A stretch of DNA of 64,000 nucleotides from Streptomyces gilvus (GTDB lineage Bacteria > Actinomycetota > Actinomycetes > Streptomycetales > Streptomycetaceae). Below the pieces are notes generated by a model that ran no database searches, had not been told where the DNA came from, and saw nothing but the letters and a program-made list of their open reading frames with translations. Positions 25,670 to 34,269 of the stretch are shown piece by piece. Numbering within the stretch: position 1 is the first letter of the stretch; every line of letters begins with the position of its first letter. A program made the translations under genes and the position numbers. The stretch lies in contig NZ_JAKWBE010000027.1 of NCBI RefSeq assembly GCF_022513565.1, positions 56,439 to 120,438 on the forward strand, given 5' to 3'.

Positions 25670-26983
25670 ATGACGACTCCACGCACGTGTACGTTCGCAA
25701 GCGGCCTCTCGTTGCTTGTGCGGGTCATCGCCGCGCTGGTCCCGCTGGTCGCCGTGGCGGCCCTCACCGCGCCCCCGGCCACCGCGGCGCCCACCGCCGT
25801 CCCCACCGCGACCCTCACCGAGGTCACCGACTTCGGCCCCAACCCCAGCAACCTGCAGATGTACGTCTACGTCCCCGCCGCCGTCACCGCGCACCCGGCG
25901 GTCGTCGTGGCCGTGCACTACTGCACCGGCTCGGGACCGGCCATGTACCAGGGCACCGAGTGGGCCCAACTCGCCGACACCTACGGCTTCGTCGTGGTCT
26001 ACCCCTCGGTCACCCGGGCCAGCAAGTGCTTCGACGTCTCCTCGCCCCAGGCGCTGAGACGCGGCGGCGGCAGCGACCCCGTCGGCATCAAGTCCATGAT
26101 CGACTGGGTCACCCGCAGCTACGGCGCCGACACCTCCCGGGTCTTCGCCACCGGCATCTCCTCCGGCGCGATGATGACGAACGTCCTGCTCGGCGACTAC
26201 CCGGACGTGTTCGCGGCCGGCGCCGCCTTCTCCGGCGTACCGTTCGGCTGCTTCGCGACGACCGACGGCTCCGAGTGGAACAGCGCCTGCGCGAACGGCA
26301 CGGTCACCCATACCCCGCAGGAGTGGGGCGACCTGGTCCGAGGCGCCGATCCCGGCTACACCGGCCCGCGCCCCCGGATGCAGCTGTGGCACGGAACCGA
26401 GGACGCGACCCTGCGCTATCCCAACTTCGGCGAGGAGATCAAGCAGTGGACCAACGTCCTGGGGGTGAGCCAGACCCCGGCCGCCACCGACTCACCCGCC
26501 TCCGGCTGGACCCGCACCCGCTACGGCTCCACCGGTGACCGAGCACCCGTCGAGGCGATCAGCCTCCAGGGCGTCGGCCACAACCTCTACAGCTACGGCA
26601 TGGCCTCCCGCGCGCTCACCTTCTTCGGCCTCGACAGCTCCGGCCCCGCGCCGCAGCCCCCGCCGGGCGCCTGCCGGGTGACCGCGACGACCAACGCCTG
26701 GAACACCGGTCTGACCGGCTCCGTCACCATCACCAACACCGGCACGACGACGATCGACGGCTGGCGGCTCGGCCTCACCCTGCCCGCCGGGCAGACGATC
26801 ACCAACGGCTGGGGAGCCACCTACGCGCCGGCGTCGGGGGTGGTGACGGCCACGAACGTCTCGTACGACAGGACGATCGCCCCGAACGCGAGCGTCACCA
26901 TCGGCTACCAGGCGAACCACACGGGCGACAGCGCGGCGCCCTCCGCTTTCACGCTCAACGGGACGGCCTGCACGACGGGTTGA
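25670..26983 (+). CDS. Secreted CE1/PHB-depolymerase-type esterase with CBM2
   Basis: This 437-residue protein has a signal peptide (cleavage near residue 40, ATAAPTA). The alpha/beta-hydrolase domain (about 45-325) contains HYCTGSGPAM, the nucleophile Ser164 in GISSG, HGTED and a GVGHN histidine, as in acetylxylan or feruloyl esterases of the LpqC/PHB-depolymerase group. After a Pro-rich linker, residues of about 340-437 form a family 2 cellulose-binding module bounded by two Cys with conserved Trp. It would deacetylate or deferuloylate hemicellulose while bound to cellulose. ATG25670 has AAAGGGGTGAG upstream. Confidence 0.9.
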   Translation: MTTPRTCTFASGLSLLVRVIAALVPLVAVAALTAPPATAAPTAVPTATLTEVTDFGPNPSNLQMYVYVPAAVTAHPAVVVAVHYCTGSGPAMYQGTEWAQLADTYGFVVVYPSVTRASKCFDVSSPQALRRGGGSDPVGIKSMIDWVTRSYGADTSRVFATGISSGAMMTNVLLGDYPDVFAAGAAFSGVPFGCFATTDGSEWNSACANGTVTHTPQEWGDLVRGADPGYTGPRPRMQLWHGTEDATLRYPNFGEEIKQWTNVLGVSQTPAATDSPASGWTRTRYGSTGDRAPVEAISLQGVGHNLYSYGMASRALTFFGLDSSGPAPQPPPGACRVTATTNAWNTGLTGSVTITNTGTTTIDGWRLGLTLPAGQTITNGWGATYAPASGVVTATNVSYDRTIAPNASVTIGYQANHTGDSAAPSAFTLNGTACTTG

Positions 26984-27186
26984 CGCCCGACCGGGGCGGA
27001 CTCCGGGCCAGGATGGTGCGCGCGGTGGTCGTCCTGCCGGAGTCGGAGCCCCTGATGACGCGGCGGCCCGAGCCTTCCGGTTCGGCCGCCGCGGTCGCAT
27101 TTGCCCCACGTCGGTCCGGGTGACGAGGCGCTGAGTGGGAACTCGACGGATTCCGGCAAGCGACGTCATACGGATCGAGGACAGCC

Positions 27187-28173
27187 ATGGCTCGGCAGGA
27201 GCGACAGTCGTCGTCGGCCACCCTCCCGGAGCCGCTGCGTCACGCGGCGTCCGTGGTGCAGAAGGTGCCCGGCGCGGGTCTGGTGAGCAGGGCGACCGAA
27301 GGGGCCCTGGACAAGGTCGGGGCGGTGTCGCCGCGCGGGCGGCGGATGGCGGTGTACGCGGGCGCGGGGGTGCTGGGCGTCGCGGGCGTCGTGGAGTGGC
27401 CCGTCGCCATCACCGGTGCGGCGGTGGCCTGGCTGACACAGTCGCGGCAGCCCAAGGCTTCCGCGAGTGAGACCTCCGTGAGCGCCGAGGACGGAGCGCC
27501 CGCGGTGGAGGAGGCGATGAGCACGCCCGTCGGCACGGAGCCGACGGCCGGCGACGCCGTACCGCCGCCCGTCACCGAGGTGACGACACCCCTGGGACCG
27601 ACGCCCACACCGCCGGGTGCCCAGACGGTGTCCGCCGGTTCGTCCCCGGCGGCGGAAGGCCCTGGGCCCGTGCCCACCCCTCCGGTCCCTGAGTCGGCGT
27701 CCGCCGGTTCGTCGCCGGCCGCGGAAGCCGACGGGCCGGTGTCCCCGCTTCCGGGTGCTGAGTCGATGCCCGCCGGTTCGCTCCCGGCCACCGAGGCTCC
27801 TGGGCCTGTGTCCACTGCTCCGGGCGCTGGGGCGGCGTCCGCCGGTTCGTCGCCGGCCGCGGAAGCCGACGGGCCGGTGTCCCCGCTTCCGGGTGCTGAG
27901 TCGATGCCCGCCGGTTCGCTCCCGGCCACCGAGGCCTCTGGGCTGACGCCCACACCTCCGGGTGCCGAGTCGTCGCCCATGGGAGCCGCCCCGGTCACCG
28001 ATGTTCCCGGGCCCATTTCCCCGCACCCGGGCGTTGAGGCGGGCCCCGCCGTGCCGGCCCCGGCCGTGGATGTTCCCGGACCGACGGCACCGGACCCCGG
28101 CGCCCCTGGCCCGGCCGAGCCCCTCACCGGGCGGAGCGACGCGCCCGAACAGTCCGACCGCACGACCGACTGA
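27187..28173 (+). CDS. Membrane-anchored protein with Ala/Pro/Gly repeat tail
   Basis: This 328-residue protein of unknown function has a helical start (EPLRHAASVVQKVPGAGLVSRATEGALDKV), one hydrophobic segment at about residues 55-80 (YAGAGVLGVAGVVEWPVAITGAAVAWL), and a long tail of about 220 residues. At least five units of about 23 residues repeat there (S/PAGSxPAxEAxGPVxxxPGAEx). The tail composition suggests an extended spacer. It ends 9 bp before the giant P-type ATPase gene, so the two are surely one operon and it may assist that pump. Confidence 0.7.
   Translation: MARQERQSSSATLPEPLRHAASVVQKVPGAGLVSRATEGALDKVGAVSPRGRRMAVYAGAGVLGVAGVVEWPVAITGAAVAWLTQSRQPKASASETSVSAEDGAPAVEEAMSTPVGTEPTAGDAVPPPVTEVTTPLGPTPTPPGAQTVSAGSSPAAEGPGPVPTPPVPESASAGSSPAAEADGPVSPLPGAESMPAGSLPATEAPGPVSTAPGAGAASAGSSPAAEADGPVSPLPGAESMPAGSLPATEASGLTPTPPGAESSPMGAAPVTDVPGPISPHPGVEAGPAVPAPAVDVPGPTAPDPGAPGPAEPLTGRSDAPEQSDRTTD
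27697..27935 (+). repeat. Exact 101-bp tandem-type duplication inside the repeat tail
   Basis: Bases 27697-27797 and 27835-27935 are identical over 101 bp, offset by 138 bp, which is two 69-bp units. Exact identity at synonymous positions indicates recent duplication or gene conversion within an older degenerate 69-bp repeat. Confidence 0.85.
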
Positions 28174-28182
28174 GGGCGCGCG

Positions 28183-31100
28183 ATGGTACTGGGAGCGCTG
28201 TCACGTCCGGCCGCCGCCATGGTGGGATGGGCGGCGGTCGGGCCCCGGCTGCTGGTACGGGGGGCCGCGCCCGCGGTGGGCGCGGCCGCCGGAGCGGCGG
28301 CCGGCACGGCCCGCGCTGGTGTACGCGGCGCGGACGGCGCGCAGTACGTCGTACGCGCCGTCCGCGCCTCGCTGCCGGGCGGTCCACGGCCCTGGCGGTC
28401 CGGCACCCGCGCCCACCTCGCCCTGCGACCGCGCGACCCGGACCCCGACCGTGCCGACGGCGGGCGGGAGCACCGGATCCGGCGGGTCGTCGAGGCGCTC
28501 GCCGAGCACCCGGACGTGGCCTACGCCTACTGGGACGGGGGGCTGGAGCGGCTGGTGGTGGCCGCCGTGGAGGAGGCGGCCGGCGACCGGGTCGTGGACG
28601 AGGCGGTCGATCTCGCCGCCCGGCACGGACTGACCCAGACCGACGAGGACGTCGAGGACTTCGGGCATCCGGCGGATCCCGCCGGGGTCCGGGCCGCGGC
28701 GGCGGCGCTCGGCGCCGACGCCGCCGGCATCGCGATCGGTGTGGCCGGATACCTGCTGCGCCTGCCGACCTCGCCGCGCCAGGTGACCGCCCTGGTCACG
28801 TTGTTGCGCGAGAACCCCTCCGTGCGCGGCCGGCTGCGCGACCGGCTCGGGCGCACCCGGATGGACCTGCTGCTGGCGGTCCTGAACGCCGCCGCGCACG
28901 GCGCGGGCCGGACCCCGACCGCCCTGGTTCTCGACGGCGCTCTGCGCAGCCTCCAGCTGGTGGAGACCGTGGCGCGCACGGCCGCCTTCGAGGCGGTGCA
29001 CGACGAGGTCTGCACGCCTGAGCGGCTGGGCGTCGCCGCCGGCCAGTGTCCGCGTCCGCCCCTGCGCACCTCCCCGGCGCAGGAGTACGCGACCCACGCC
29101 TCGGCCGGAAGTCTGCTCGGCGCGGTGGCCACCCTGCTGGTCAAGCACAACGGGACGGAGGCCGCCGAAGCGGTCCTCGCGGGTTCTCCCAAGGCCGCGC
29201 GTTACGGGCCCGCCGCCTTCCACGCCGTCCTGAGCACCACCCTGTCCCGCGGGGGCGTCCTGGTGCGCAACACCGAGCGGCTGCGCGAGCTGGAGATGGC
29301 CGGCACGGTCGTTCTGCACCCGAGCGCGCTGCGCGACCCGGACGGCGAACCGGACGCGTGGGCCGAGTCGGTGCTGGACGCGGCCCGGCGTGCCGGGCTG
29401 AGCGTCGTGCTGGTGGACGACCCCGCCCTGTCCGACATCGCGGGCCTCGCCGACCGGGTGGTCTCCCGTGACCGGCCGTGGAGCGAGGTGGTGCGTGAGC
29501 TGCGCGAGGAGGGCGACACCGTCGTCACGGTCGCCCGCCCCCGGTCGGCGGACGACGCGGACGTCCTGGCCGGGCTCCTCGGCGGTGACATCGCCGTCGC
29601 CCTCGCCGACCACGACAGCGCCGTCGTCTGGGGAGCGGACGTACTGGCCCTGCACGGCCTGACCGATGTGTGGCGACTGCTCACCGCCATCCCCGCCGCC
29701 CGAGGGGTGGGCCGGCGTGCCCAGATCCTGGCCCGCTCCGGTGCCGCGCTGTCGGGGCTGCTGGTGGCCGTCGGCGAGACGCGCAAACCCAGCCGCACGC
29801 CCTGGCCCGGGCTGCGGCACACCCCGGTCGACGTGGGCGCCGCGGTGGCCCTGTTCTCGGGGGCCCGCTCGGCCCTGCGGGTGGCCGCGACCCCCGCCCC
29901 GCATCCGCGTCCCCGCGTCGCCTGGCACGAACTGGACGCCGAGGACGTCCGCAGCAGGCTGGAGGGGACACCGCCCGAGGAAGCCGAGCCGGCGCCGGAA
30001 CCGGCCGACGAGCCGGGCACCGGGCACCCTTTGCTCGCGCCCCTGCGCTGGTCGGGGCAGCTCTTCCACGCGGTGCGCGAGGAACTGGACGATCCGCTCA
30101 CCCCGGTCCTGGCCGTCGGCTCGGCCGCCGAGGCGATCCTCGGGTCCGCGGTGGACGCCCTGCTGGTCCTCGGCGCGCTCGACCTGAACGCCCTCGTCGG
30201 CGGCGTCCAGCGACTGCGCGCCGATCAGGCCCTGTCCCGGCTGCTGGCCGGCCAGAAGCCGAAGGCACGGGTCGCGCCCCCGGAGGACGATGCCGAGGAC
30301 GAACCCCGGACCGTCGACGCGGGCAGGCTCCGGCCCGGCGACATCATCGAGCTCAAGACCGACGACGTGGTGCCCGCCGACGCCCGGCTGCTGTGGCAGG
30401 ACGGTCTGGAGGTCGACGAGTCCGCGCTCACCGGCGAGTCCCTGCCGGTCGGGAAACACACCGACCCCACCCCCGGTGCGGCGGTCGCCGAACGCGGCTC
30501 CATGGTCTTCGAGGGCACCACCGTCGCGGCCGGCAACGCCCGCGCCGTCGTGGTGGACACCGGCGAGCGCACCGAGGCCGCGCGCGCCGTCCACCTCGCC
30601 GCCCGCACGCCTCCGGCGCCCGGCGTGCAGGGCAGGCTGCAGGAACTCACCCGCCGCGCCCTGCCGTTGACGCTGGCCGGCGGGGCCGCGGTCACCACAC
30701 TGTCGCTGCTGCGCGGTACGCCCATCCGCGAGGCGGTCAGCGGGGGCGTGGCCGTCGCGGTGGCCGCCGTACCCGAGGGGCTGCCGCTGGTGGCCACCGT
30801 GGCACAGCTGGCGGCGGCCCGGCGGCTGAGCCGGCGCGGCGTCCTCGTGCGCACCCCGCGCACCCTGGAGGCGCTGGGCCGGATGGACACCATCTGCTTC
30901 GACAAGACCGGCACGCTCACCGAGAACCGGCTGCGGCTGGCCCGTGTCGCCGAGACCGGCGGCGAGGTCCTCGCCGCCGCCGACGCGACCGAGGCCCACA
31001 CCCTGCGCGCCGCCGCCCGCGCCTGCCCGCAGCTGAACGGCGGTTCGGACCGCCCGGAGCACGCCACCGACGAGGCCGTGCTCGACGCCGCCGGACCCGA

Positions 31101-32436
31101 CCCCGGGTGGACCCAGCTCGCAGCGCTGGCGTTCGAGGCCGCCCGCGGATACGCGGCCGCGGTCGGCCGGGCCGGCGAAGGGCCGCGCACGTTCGTGGTC
31201 AAGGGCGCCCCCGAGACCGTGCTGCCCGCCTGCTCCGAGCTGCCCTCCCACGCCTGGGACACGGCGCATTCCCTCGCCGCCGACGGACTGCGGGTCCTGG
31301 CCGTGGCCGAACGGCGCCTCGGCGAGGACGCCCAGGACGCCGACGTACTCGACGCGCCGCTCGGAGAGCTGGAGTTCACCGGTCTGCTGGCGCTCGCCGA
31401 CGCGCCCCGGGAGACCTCGCCCGCGCTGATCCACGGCCTGGGCGAGGCGGGTGTACGACCGGTCATGCTCACCGGCGACCATCCGCAGACAGCCCGCAGC
31501 ATCGCCGGGGACCTGGGCTGGCCCGCGGACACGGCCGTCGTCACCGGCGACGAGCTGACGGCCGCCGACCGGTCGGCCAGGGCCGCGATGCTGCGGGACG
31601 TGGGAGTCGTCGCCCGGGTCGCGCCCGAGCAGAAACTCCAGGTCATCGAGGCGCTCCGGGACGCCGGCCGGGTCGTGGCCATGGTCGGCGACGGCGCCAA
31701 CGACGCCGCCGCGATCCGCGCCGCCGACGTCGGCGTGGGCATCAGCGCCCGCGGCTCGGCCGCCGCCCGCAACGCCGCCGACCTGGTGCTGACCGAGGAC
31801 GACCTCTCGGTGCTGATCGACGCCGTCCACGAGGGCCGGGCCCTGTGGCACAGCGTCGCCGACGCCATCGCCATCCTGATCGGCGGCAACGCGGGCGAGG
31901 TGGGCTTCGGCATCCTCGGCACCCTGCTGGGCGGCCGGGCACCCCTGTCGACCCGGCAGATGCTGCTGGTCAACCTGTTCACCGACCTGTTCCCGGCGAT
32001 GGCGGTGGCGGTCACGCCGGACGAGGAGGCGATACGGGCGACCGCGGACTCGCCGGAGGACACCTCCGACGTGCTGGGCGCACCGCTGATCCGGCAGATC
32101 CGGCACCGGGCCATCGGCACCAGTCTGGGCGCGCTCGTCGCCTGGCTGTTCGGCCGCTTCACCCCGGGCACCGCGCGCCGCGCCGGCACCATGGCCCTGT
32201 GCGGTGTGGTCGGCACGCAGCTGGCACAGACCCTGCTGGACCGCCGGGACAGCCCCCTGGTGCGGTTCACCTCCCTGGGGTCGGCCGTCGTCCTGGTGGC
32301 CCTGATCCAGACACCGGGCGTCAGCAACCTGTTCGGCTGCACGCCGCTCGGCCCGGTCGCCTGGGCGGGCGTCGTGGCGGCGATCGCGCTCGCGCTGCTG
32401 GGCCAGCGCGTCCTCGGCCGGCGGGAGCAGGGGTGA
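28183..32436 (+). CDS. Giant P-type cation-transporting ATPase (CtpI-like)
   Basis: This 1417-residue pump, about twice the usual length, resembles mycobacterial CtpI. Residues 1-600 are an extra N-terminal region with an initial hydrophobic stretch and no CxxC metal site. The catalytic core follows: TGES (750-753), PEGLP in a membrane segment (about 864), phosphorylation Asp907 in DKTGT, the TGDHP motif and GDGAND (about 1169), then four or more C-terminal membrane helices. PEGLP rather than CPC points to a P2-like alkali or alkaline-earth cation pump rather than a heavy-metal pump. The substrate is unknown. The repeat-tailed membrane protein is immediately upstream. Confidence 0.9.
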   Translation: MVLGALSRPAAAMVGWAAVGPRLLVRGAAPAVGAAAGAAAGTARAGVRGADGAQYVVRAVRASLPGGPRPWRSGTRAHLALRPRDPDPDRADGGREHRIRRVVEALAEHPDVAYAYWDGGLERLVVAAVEEAAGDRVVDEAVDLAARHGLTQTDEDVEDFGHPADPAGVRAAAAALGADAAGIAIGVAGYLLRLPTSPRQVTALVTLLRENPSVRGRLRDRLGRTRMDLLLAVLNAAAHGAGRTPTALVLDGALRSLQLVETVARTAAFEAVHDEVCTPERLGVAAGQCPRPPLRTSPAQEYATHASAGSLLGAVATLLVKHNGTEAAEAVLAGSPKAARYGPAAFHAVLSTTLSRGGVLVRNTERLRELEMAGTVVLHPSALRDPDGEPDAWAESVLDAARRAGLSVVLVDDPALSDIAGLADRVVSRDRPWSEVVRELREEGDTVVTVARPRSADDADVLAGLLGGDIAVALADHDSAVVWGADVLALHGLTDVWRLLTAIPAARGVGRRAQILARSGAALSGLLVAVGETRKPSRTPWPGLRHTPVDVGAAVALFSGARSALRVAATPAPHPRPRVAWHELDAEDVRSRLEGTPPEEAEPAPEPADEPGTGHPLLAPLRWSGQLFHAVREELDDPLTPVLAVGSAAEAILGSAVDALLVLGALDLNALVGGVQRLRADQALSRLLAGQKPKARVAPPEDDAEDEPRTVDAGRLRPGDIIELKTDDVVPADARLLWQDGLEVDESALTGESLPVGKHTDPTPGAAVAERGSMVFEGTTVAAGNARAVVVDTGERTEAARAVHLAARTPPAPGVQGRLQELTRRALPLTLAGGAAVTTLSLLRGTPIREAVSGGVAVAVAAVPEGLPLVATVAQLAAARRLSRRGVLVRTPRTLEALGRMDTICFDKTGTLTENRLRLARVAETGGEVLAAADATEAHTLRAAARACPQLNGGSDRPEHATDEAVLDAAGPDPGWTQLAALAFEAARGYAAAVGRAGEGPRTFVVKGAPETVLPACSELPSHAWDTAHSLAADGLRVLAVAERRLGEDAQDADVLDAPLGELEFTGLLALADAPRETSPALIHGLGEAGVRPVMLTGDHPQTARSIAGDLGWPADTAVVTGDELTAADRSARAAMLRDVGVVARVAPEQKLQVIEALRDAGRVVAMVGDGANDAAAIRAADVGVGISARGSAAARNAADLVLTEDDLSVLIDAVHEGRALWHSVADAIAILIGGNAGEVGFGILGTLLGGRAPLSTRQMLLVNLFTDLFPAMAVAVTPDEEAIRATADSPEDTSDVLGAPLIRQIRHRAIGTSLGALVAWLFGRFTPGTARRAGTMALCGVVGTQLAQTLLDRRDSPLVRFTSLGSAVVLVALIQTPGVSNLFGCTPLGPVAWAGVVAAIALALLGQRVLGRREQG

Positions 32437-32558
32437 GGGCCGTGGTCACAGGATGTTCGCACCATGAGCGCAGAACTCCCGCGCGTCCCCCCGAAGACGT
32501 TTGACCGGCTCTGGTTTATTGCTCGTCGGCCATGAACCGCCGCACGTCTGGAGCACGC

Positions 32559-32735
32559 ATGAACGCGAGTGAGTACGACCGTCTGCCGGTGTACGACAGT
32601 CTGGTGAGGGAGCGCGGCGACGTCGTGACGGAAACCCGGGAGGTGGCCGAGCGGGCGCAGCACCAGGCACGGGAGGCCCTCGGCGGCCACGCCTACCCGC
32701 CGCCCGGTCACTCCCAGGGGGCCGTGTCGTCCTGA
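32559..32735 (+). CDS. Small hydrophilic protein of unknown function
   Basis: A 58-residue protein starts MNASEYDRLPVYDSLV, is acidic and helical in the middle (RGDVVTETREVAERAQHQAREAL) and ends Pro/Gly-rich. GGAG lies about 5 bp upstream of ATG32559. The frame is also open from an ATG at 32532, which lacks a clear ribosome site. It follows the ATPase gene by 122 bp and ends one base before the convergent OYE gene. No family is recognised. Confidence 0.5.
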   Translation: MNASEYDRLPVYDSLVRERGDVVTETREVAERAQHQAREALGGHAYPPPGHSQGAVSS

Positions 32736-32736
32736 C

Positions 32737-33816
32737 CTACACCGAACGGTGGTACTGGTCGGGCACGTGCACATCGGCGCCGAGTTCCCGGGCGGCGTGC
32801 CGCGCCCACGACGGGTCGCGCAGCAACTGGCGGCCCAGCAGCACCGCGTCCGCGTCACCGTTGGCCAGGATCTTCTCGGCCTGTTCGACCTCCGTGATCA
32901 GACCCACCGCGGCGACAGGCAGGGACGTCCCGGCCCTCACCCGGGCGGCGAACGGCACCTGGTAGCCCGGCCCTGTCGGGATGCGCACACCGGAGGCGTT
33001 GCCGCCGGTGGAGACGTCGAGCAGGTCGATGCCGTGGTCCCGAAGTTCGGATGCGAAGCGGACCGTGTCGTCTGCCGTCCAGCCGCCCTCCTCCAGCCAG
33101 TCGGTCGCCGAGATCCGGAAGAACAGCGGCTTGTCCTCGGGCCACACCGCCCGTACGGCGTCCACCACTTCGAGCGCGAAACGGGTGCGGTTCTCGTAGG
33201 AGCCGCCGTAGGCGTCGGTGCGGTGGTTGGAGTGCGGTGACAGGAACTCGTTGATCAGATAGCCGTGGGCGCCGTGGATCTCGGCGACCTCGAAGCCGGC
33301 CGCGTGCGCGCGCCGGGCCGCGTCCGCGAACTGACCCACGACCTCCCGGATCTGGTCCACCGTCAGTTCGGTCGGCACCGGGTGCCGTTCGTCGAAGGCG
33401 AGGGCGCTCGGCGCGAGCGGCTGCCAGCCGTGGGCCGCCGGCCCGATCGGCGCCCCGCCCGTCCAGGTACGGTCGGTGGACGCCTTGCGGCCCGAGTGGG
33501 CGAGCTGGATCCCCGGCACCGTGCCCTGTCCGGCGAGGAAGCGGGTGATCCGGCGGAACGCCTCGACCTGGGTGTCGTTCCAGATGCCCAGGTCGTACGG
33601 CGAGATCCGGCCCTCGGGCGAGACGGCCGTGGCCTCCACGACGACCAGACCCGTACCGCCGGTCGCGCGGGCCGCGTAGTGCGCGAAATGCCAGTCGTTC
33701 GGGGCGCCCGTGCCGGGCCCCTCCGCAGTGGCCGAGTACTGGCACATCGGGGCCATCCAGACCCGGTTGGGGAAGGTCACGCCACGCAGGATCAGGGGCT
33801 GGAAAAGGGCGCTCAT
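32737..33816 (-). CDS. Old-yellow-enzyme family oxidoreductase (YqjM-like)
   Basis: This 359-residue FMN-dependent ene-reductase TIM barrel has the family start LFQPLILRGVTFPNRVWMAPMCQYSA; the Cys in APMCQYS is the YqjM-type redox-sensitive FMN contact. HSGRKAST, GFEVAEIHGAHGYLINEFLSPHSNHRTDAYGGS and VGLI...DAVLLGRQLLRDP are also present. It reduces activated C=C bonds using NAD(P)H. The frame runs further upstream across the operator, but ATG33816 gives the family start. The divergent ArsR gene and the twin operators between them imply direct repression. Confidence 0.94.
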   Translation of the reverse strand: MSALFQPLILRGVTFPNRVWMAPMCQYSATAEGPGTGAPNDWHFAHYAARATGGTGLVVVEATAVSPEGRISPYDLGIWNDTQVEAFRRITRFLAGQGTVPGIQLAHSGRKASTDRTWTGGAPIGPAAHGWQPLAPSALAFDERHPVPTELTVDQIREVVGQFADAARRAHAAGFEVAEIHGAHGYLINEFLSPHSNHRTDAYGGSYENRTRFALEVVDAVRAVWPEDKPLFFRISATDWLEEGGWTADDTVRFASELRDHGIDLLDVSTGGNASGVRIPTGPGYQVPFAARVRAGTSLPVAAVGLITEVEQAEKILANGDADAVLLGRQLLRDPSWARHAARELGADVHVPDQYHRSV

Positions 33817-33854
33817 GGGGAGCTGCTCCGTTCTCGCGGGACCGAAGGACGCTC

Positions 33855-33906
33855 GTACGATAGGCATCGTAGTACGGCAAGTGTCAAACTACGATGCCTC
33901 TCGTAC
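33855..33906. promoter_or_regulatory. Twin operators between the OYE and ArsR genes
   Basis: Two dyads of the form TACGA-N6-TCGTA lie at 33856-33871 (TACGATAGGCATCGTA) and 33890-33905 (TACGATGCCTCTCGTA), centres 34 bp apart. They also form two 19-bp arms of one larger inverted repeat with a single mismatch and a 14-nt spacer. The sites cover the divergent promoters and are the likely targets of the adjacent ArsR regulator. Confidence 0.8.
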
Positions 33907-33915
33907 AATGCCTGG

Positions 33916-34269
33916 GTGAGTACCGCCCCGACCACCAGCAACCGGGATCTGCCGCACCCGGCCCGCGACGACATCCGGCTGGAAGCCGTGCTGCACGCGC
34001 TGTCCGACCCGATACGGCTGCGGATCGTGCGGGAGCTCGCCGCCGACGCCGACGAGCTTGCCTGCTCGCGCTTCGACCTGCCCGTCACCAAGTCCACGAC
34101 CACCCACCACTTCCGGGTGCTGCGCGAGGCCGGGGTGATCCGGCAGTGCTACCGGGGCACGGCCAAGATGAACGGGCTGCGCCGGGACGACCTAGACGAC
34201 CTCTTCCCGGGACTCCTCGACGCCCTGCTCGCCGCCGCCGCTCGGCAGGCCGTCCGCCTCGGGGACTGA
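33916..34269 (+). CDS. ArsR/SmtB-family regulator
   Basis: This 117-residue winged-helix repressor reads DDIRLEAVLHALSDPIRLRIVRELA, a recognition region PVTKSTTTHHFRVLREAGVIRQ and a C-terminal helix FPGLLDALLAAAARQAV. No paired Cys metal site of the ArsR type is seen, so a non-metal, perhaps redox or electrophile, signal is inferred. GTG33916 is 10 bp past the twin operators, indicating autoregulation. Its last 78 bp overlap the convergent permease gene on the opposite strand. Confidence 0.9.
   Translation: MSTAPTTSNRDLPHPARDDIRLEAVLHALSDPIRLRIVRELAADADELACSRFDLPVTKSTTTHHFRVLREAGVIRQCYRGTAKMNGLRRDDLDDLFPGLLDALLAAAARQAVRLGD

Noticed and set aside
27600..28000. Repeat array considered as a CRISPR
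   Set aside because: The 69-bp units are contiguous, in frame and code for an Ala/Pro/Gly repeat; there are no unique spacers.
28201..32106. A 1301-codon minus-strand open frame opposite the P-type ATPase
   Set aside because: The plus strand carries all P-type ATPase motifs; the antisense product has only Gly/Arg/Gln-rich shadow sequence.
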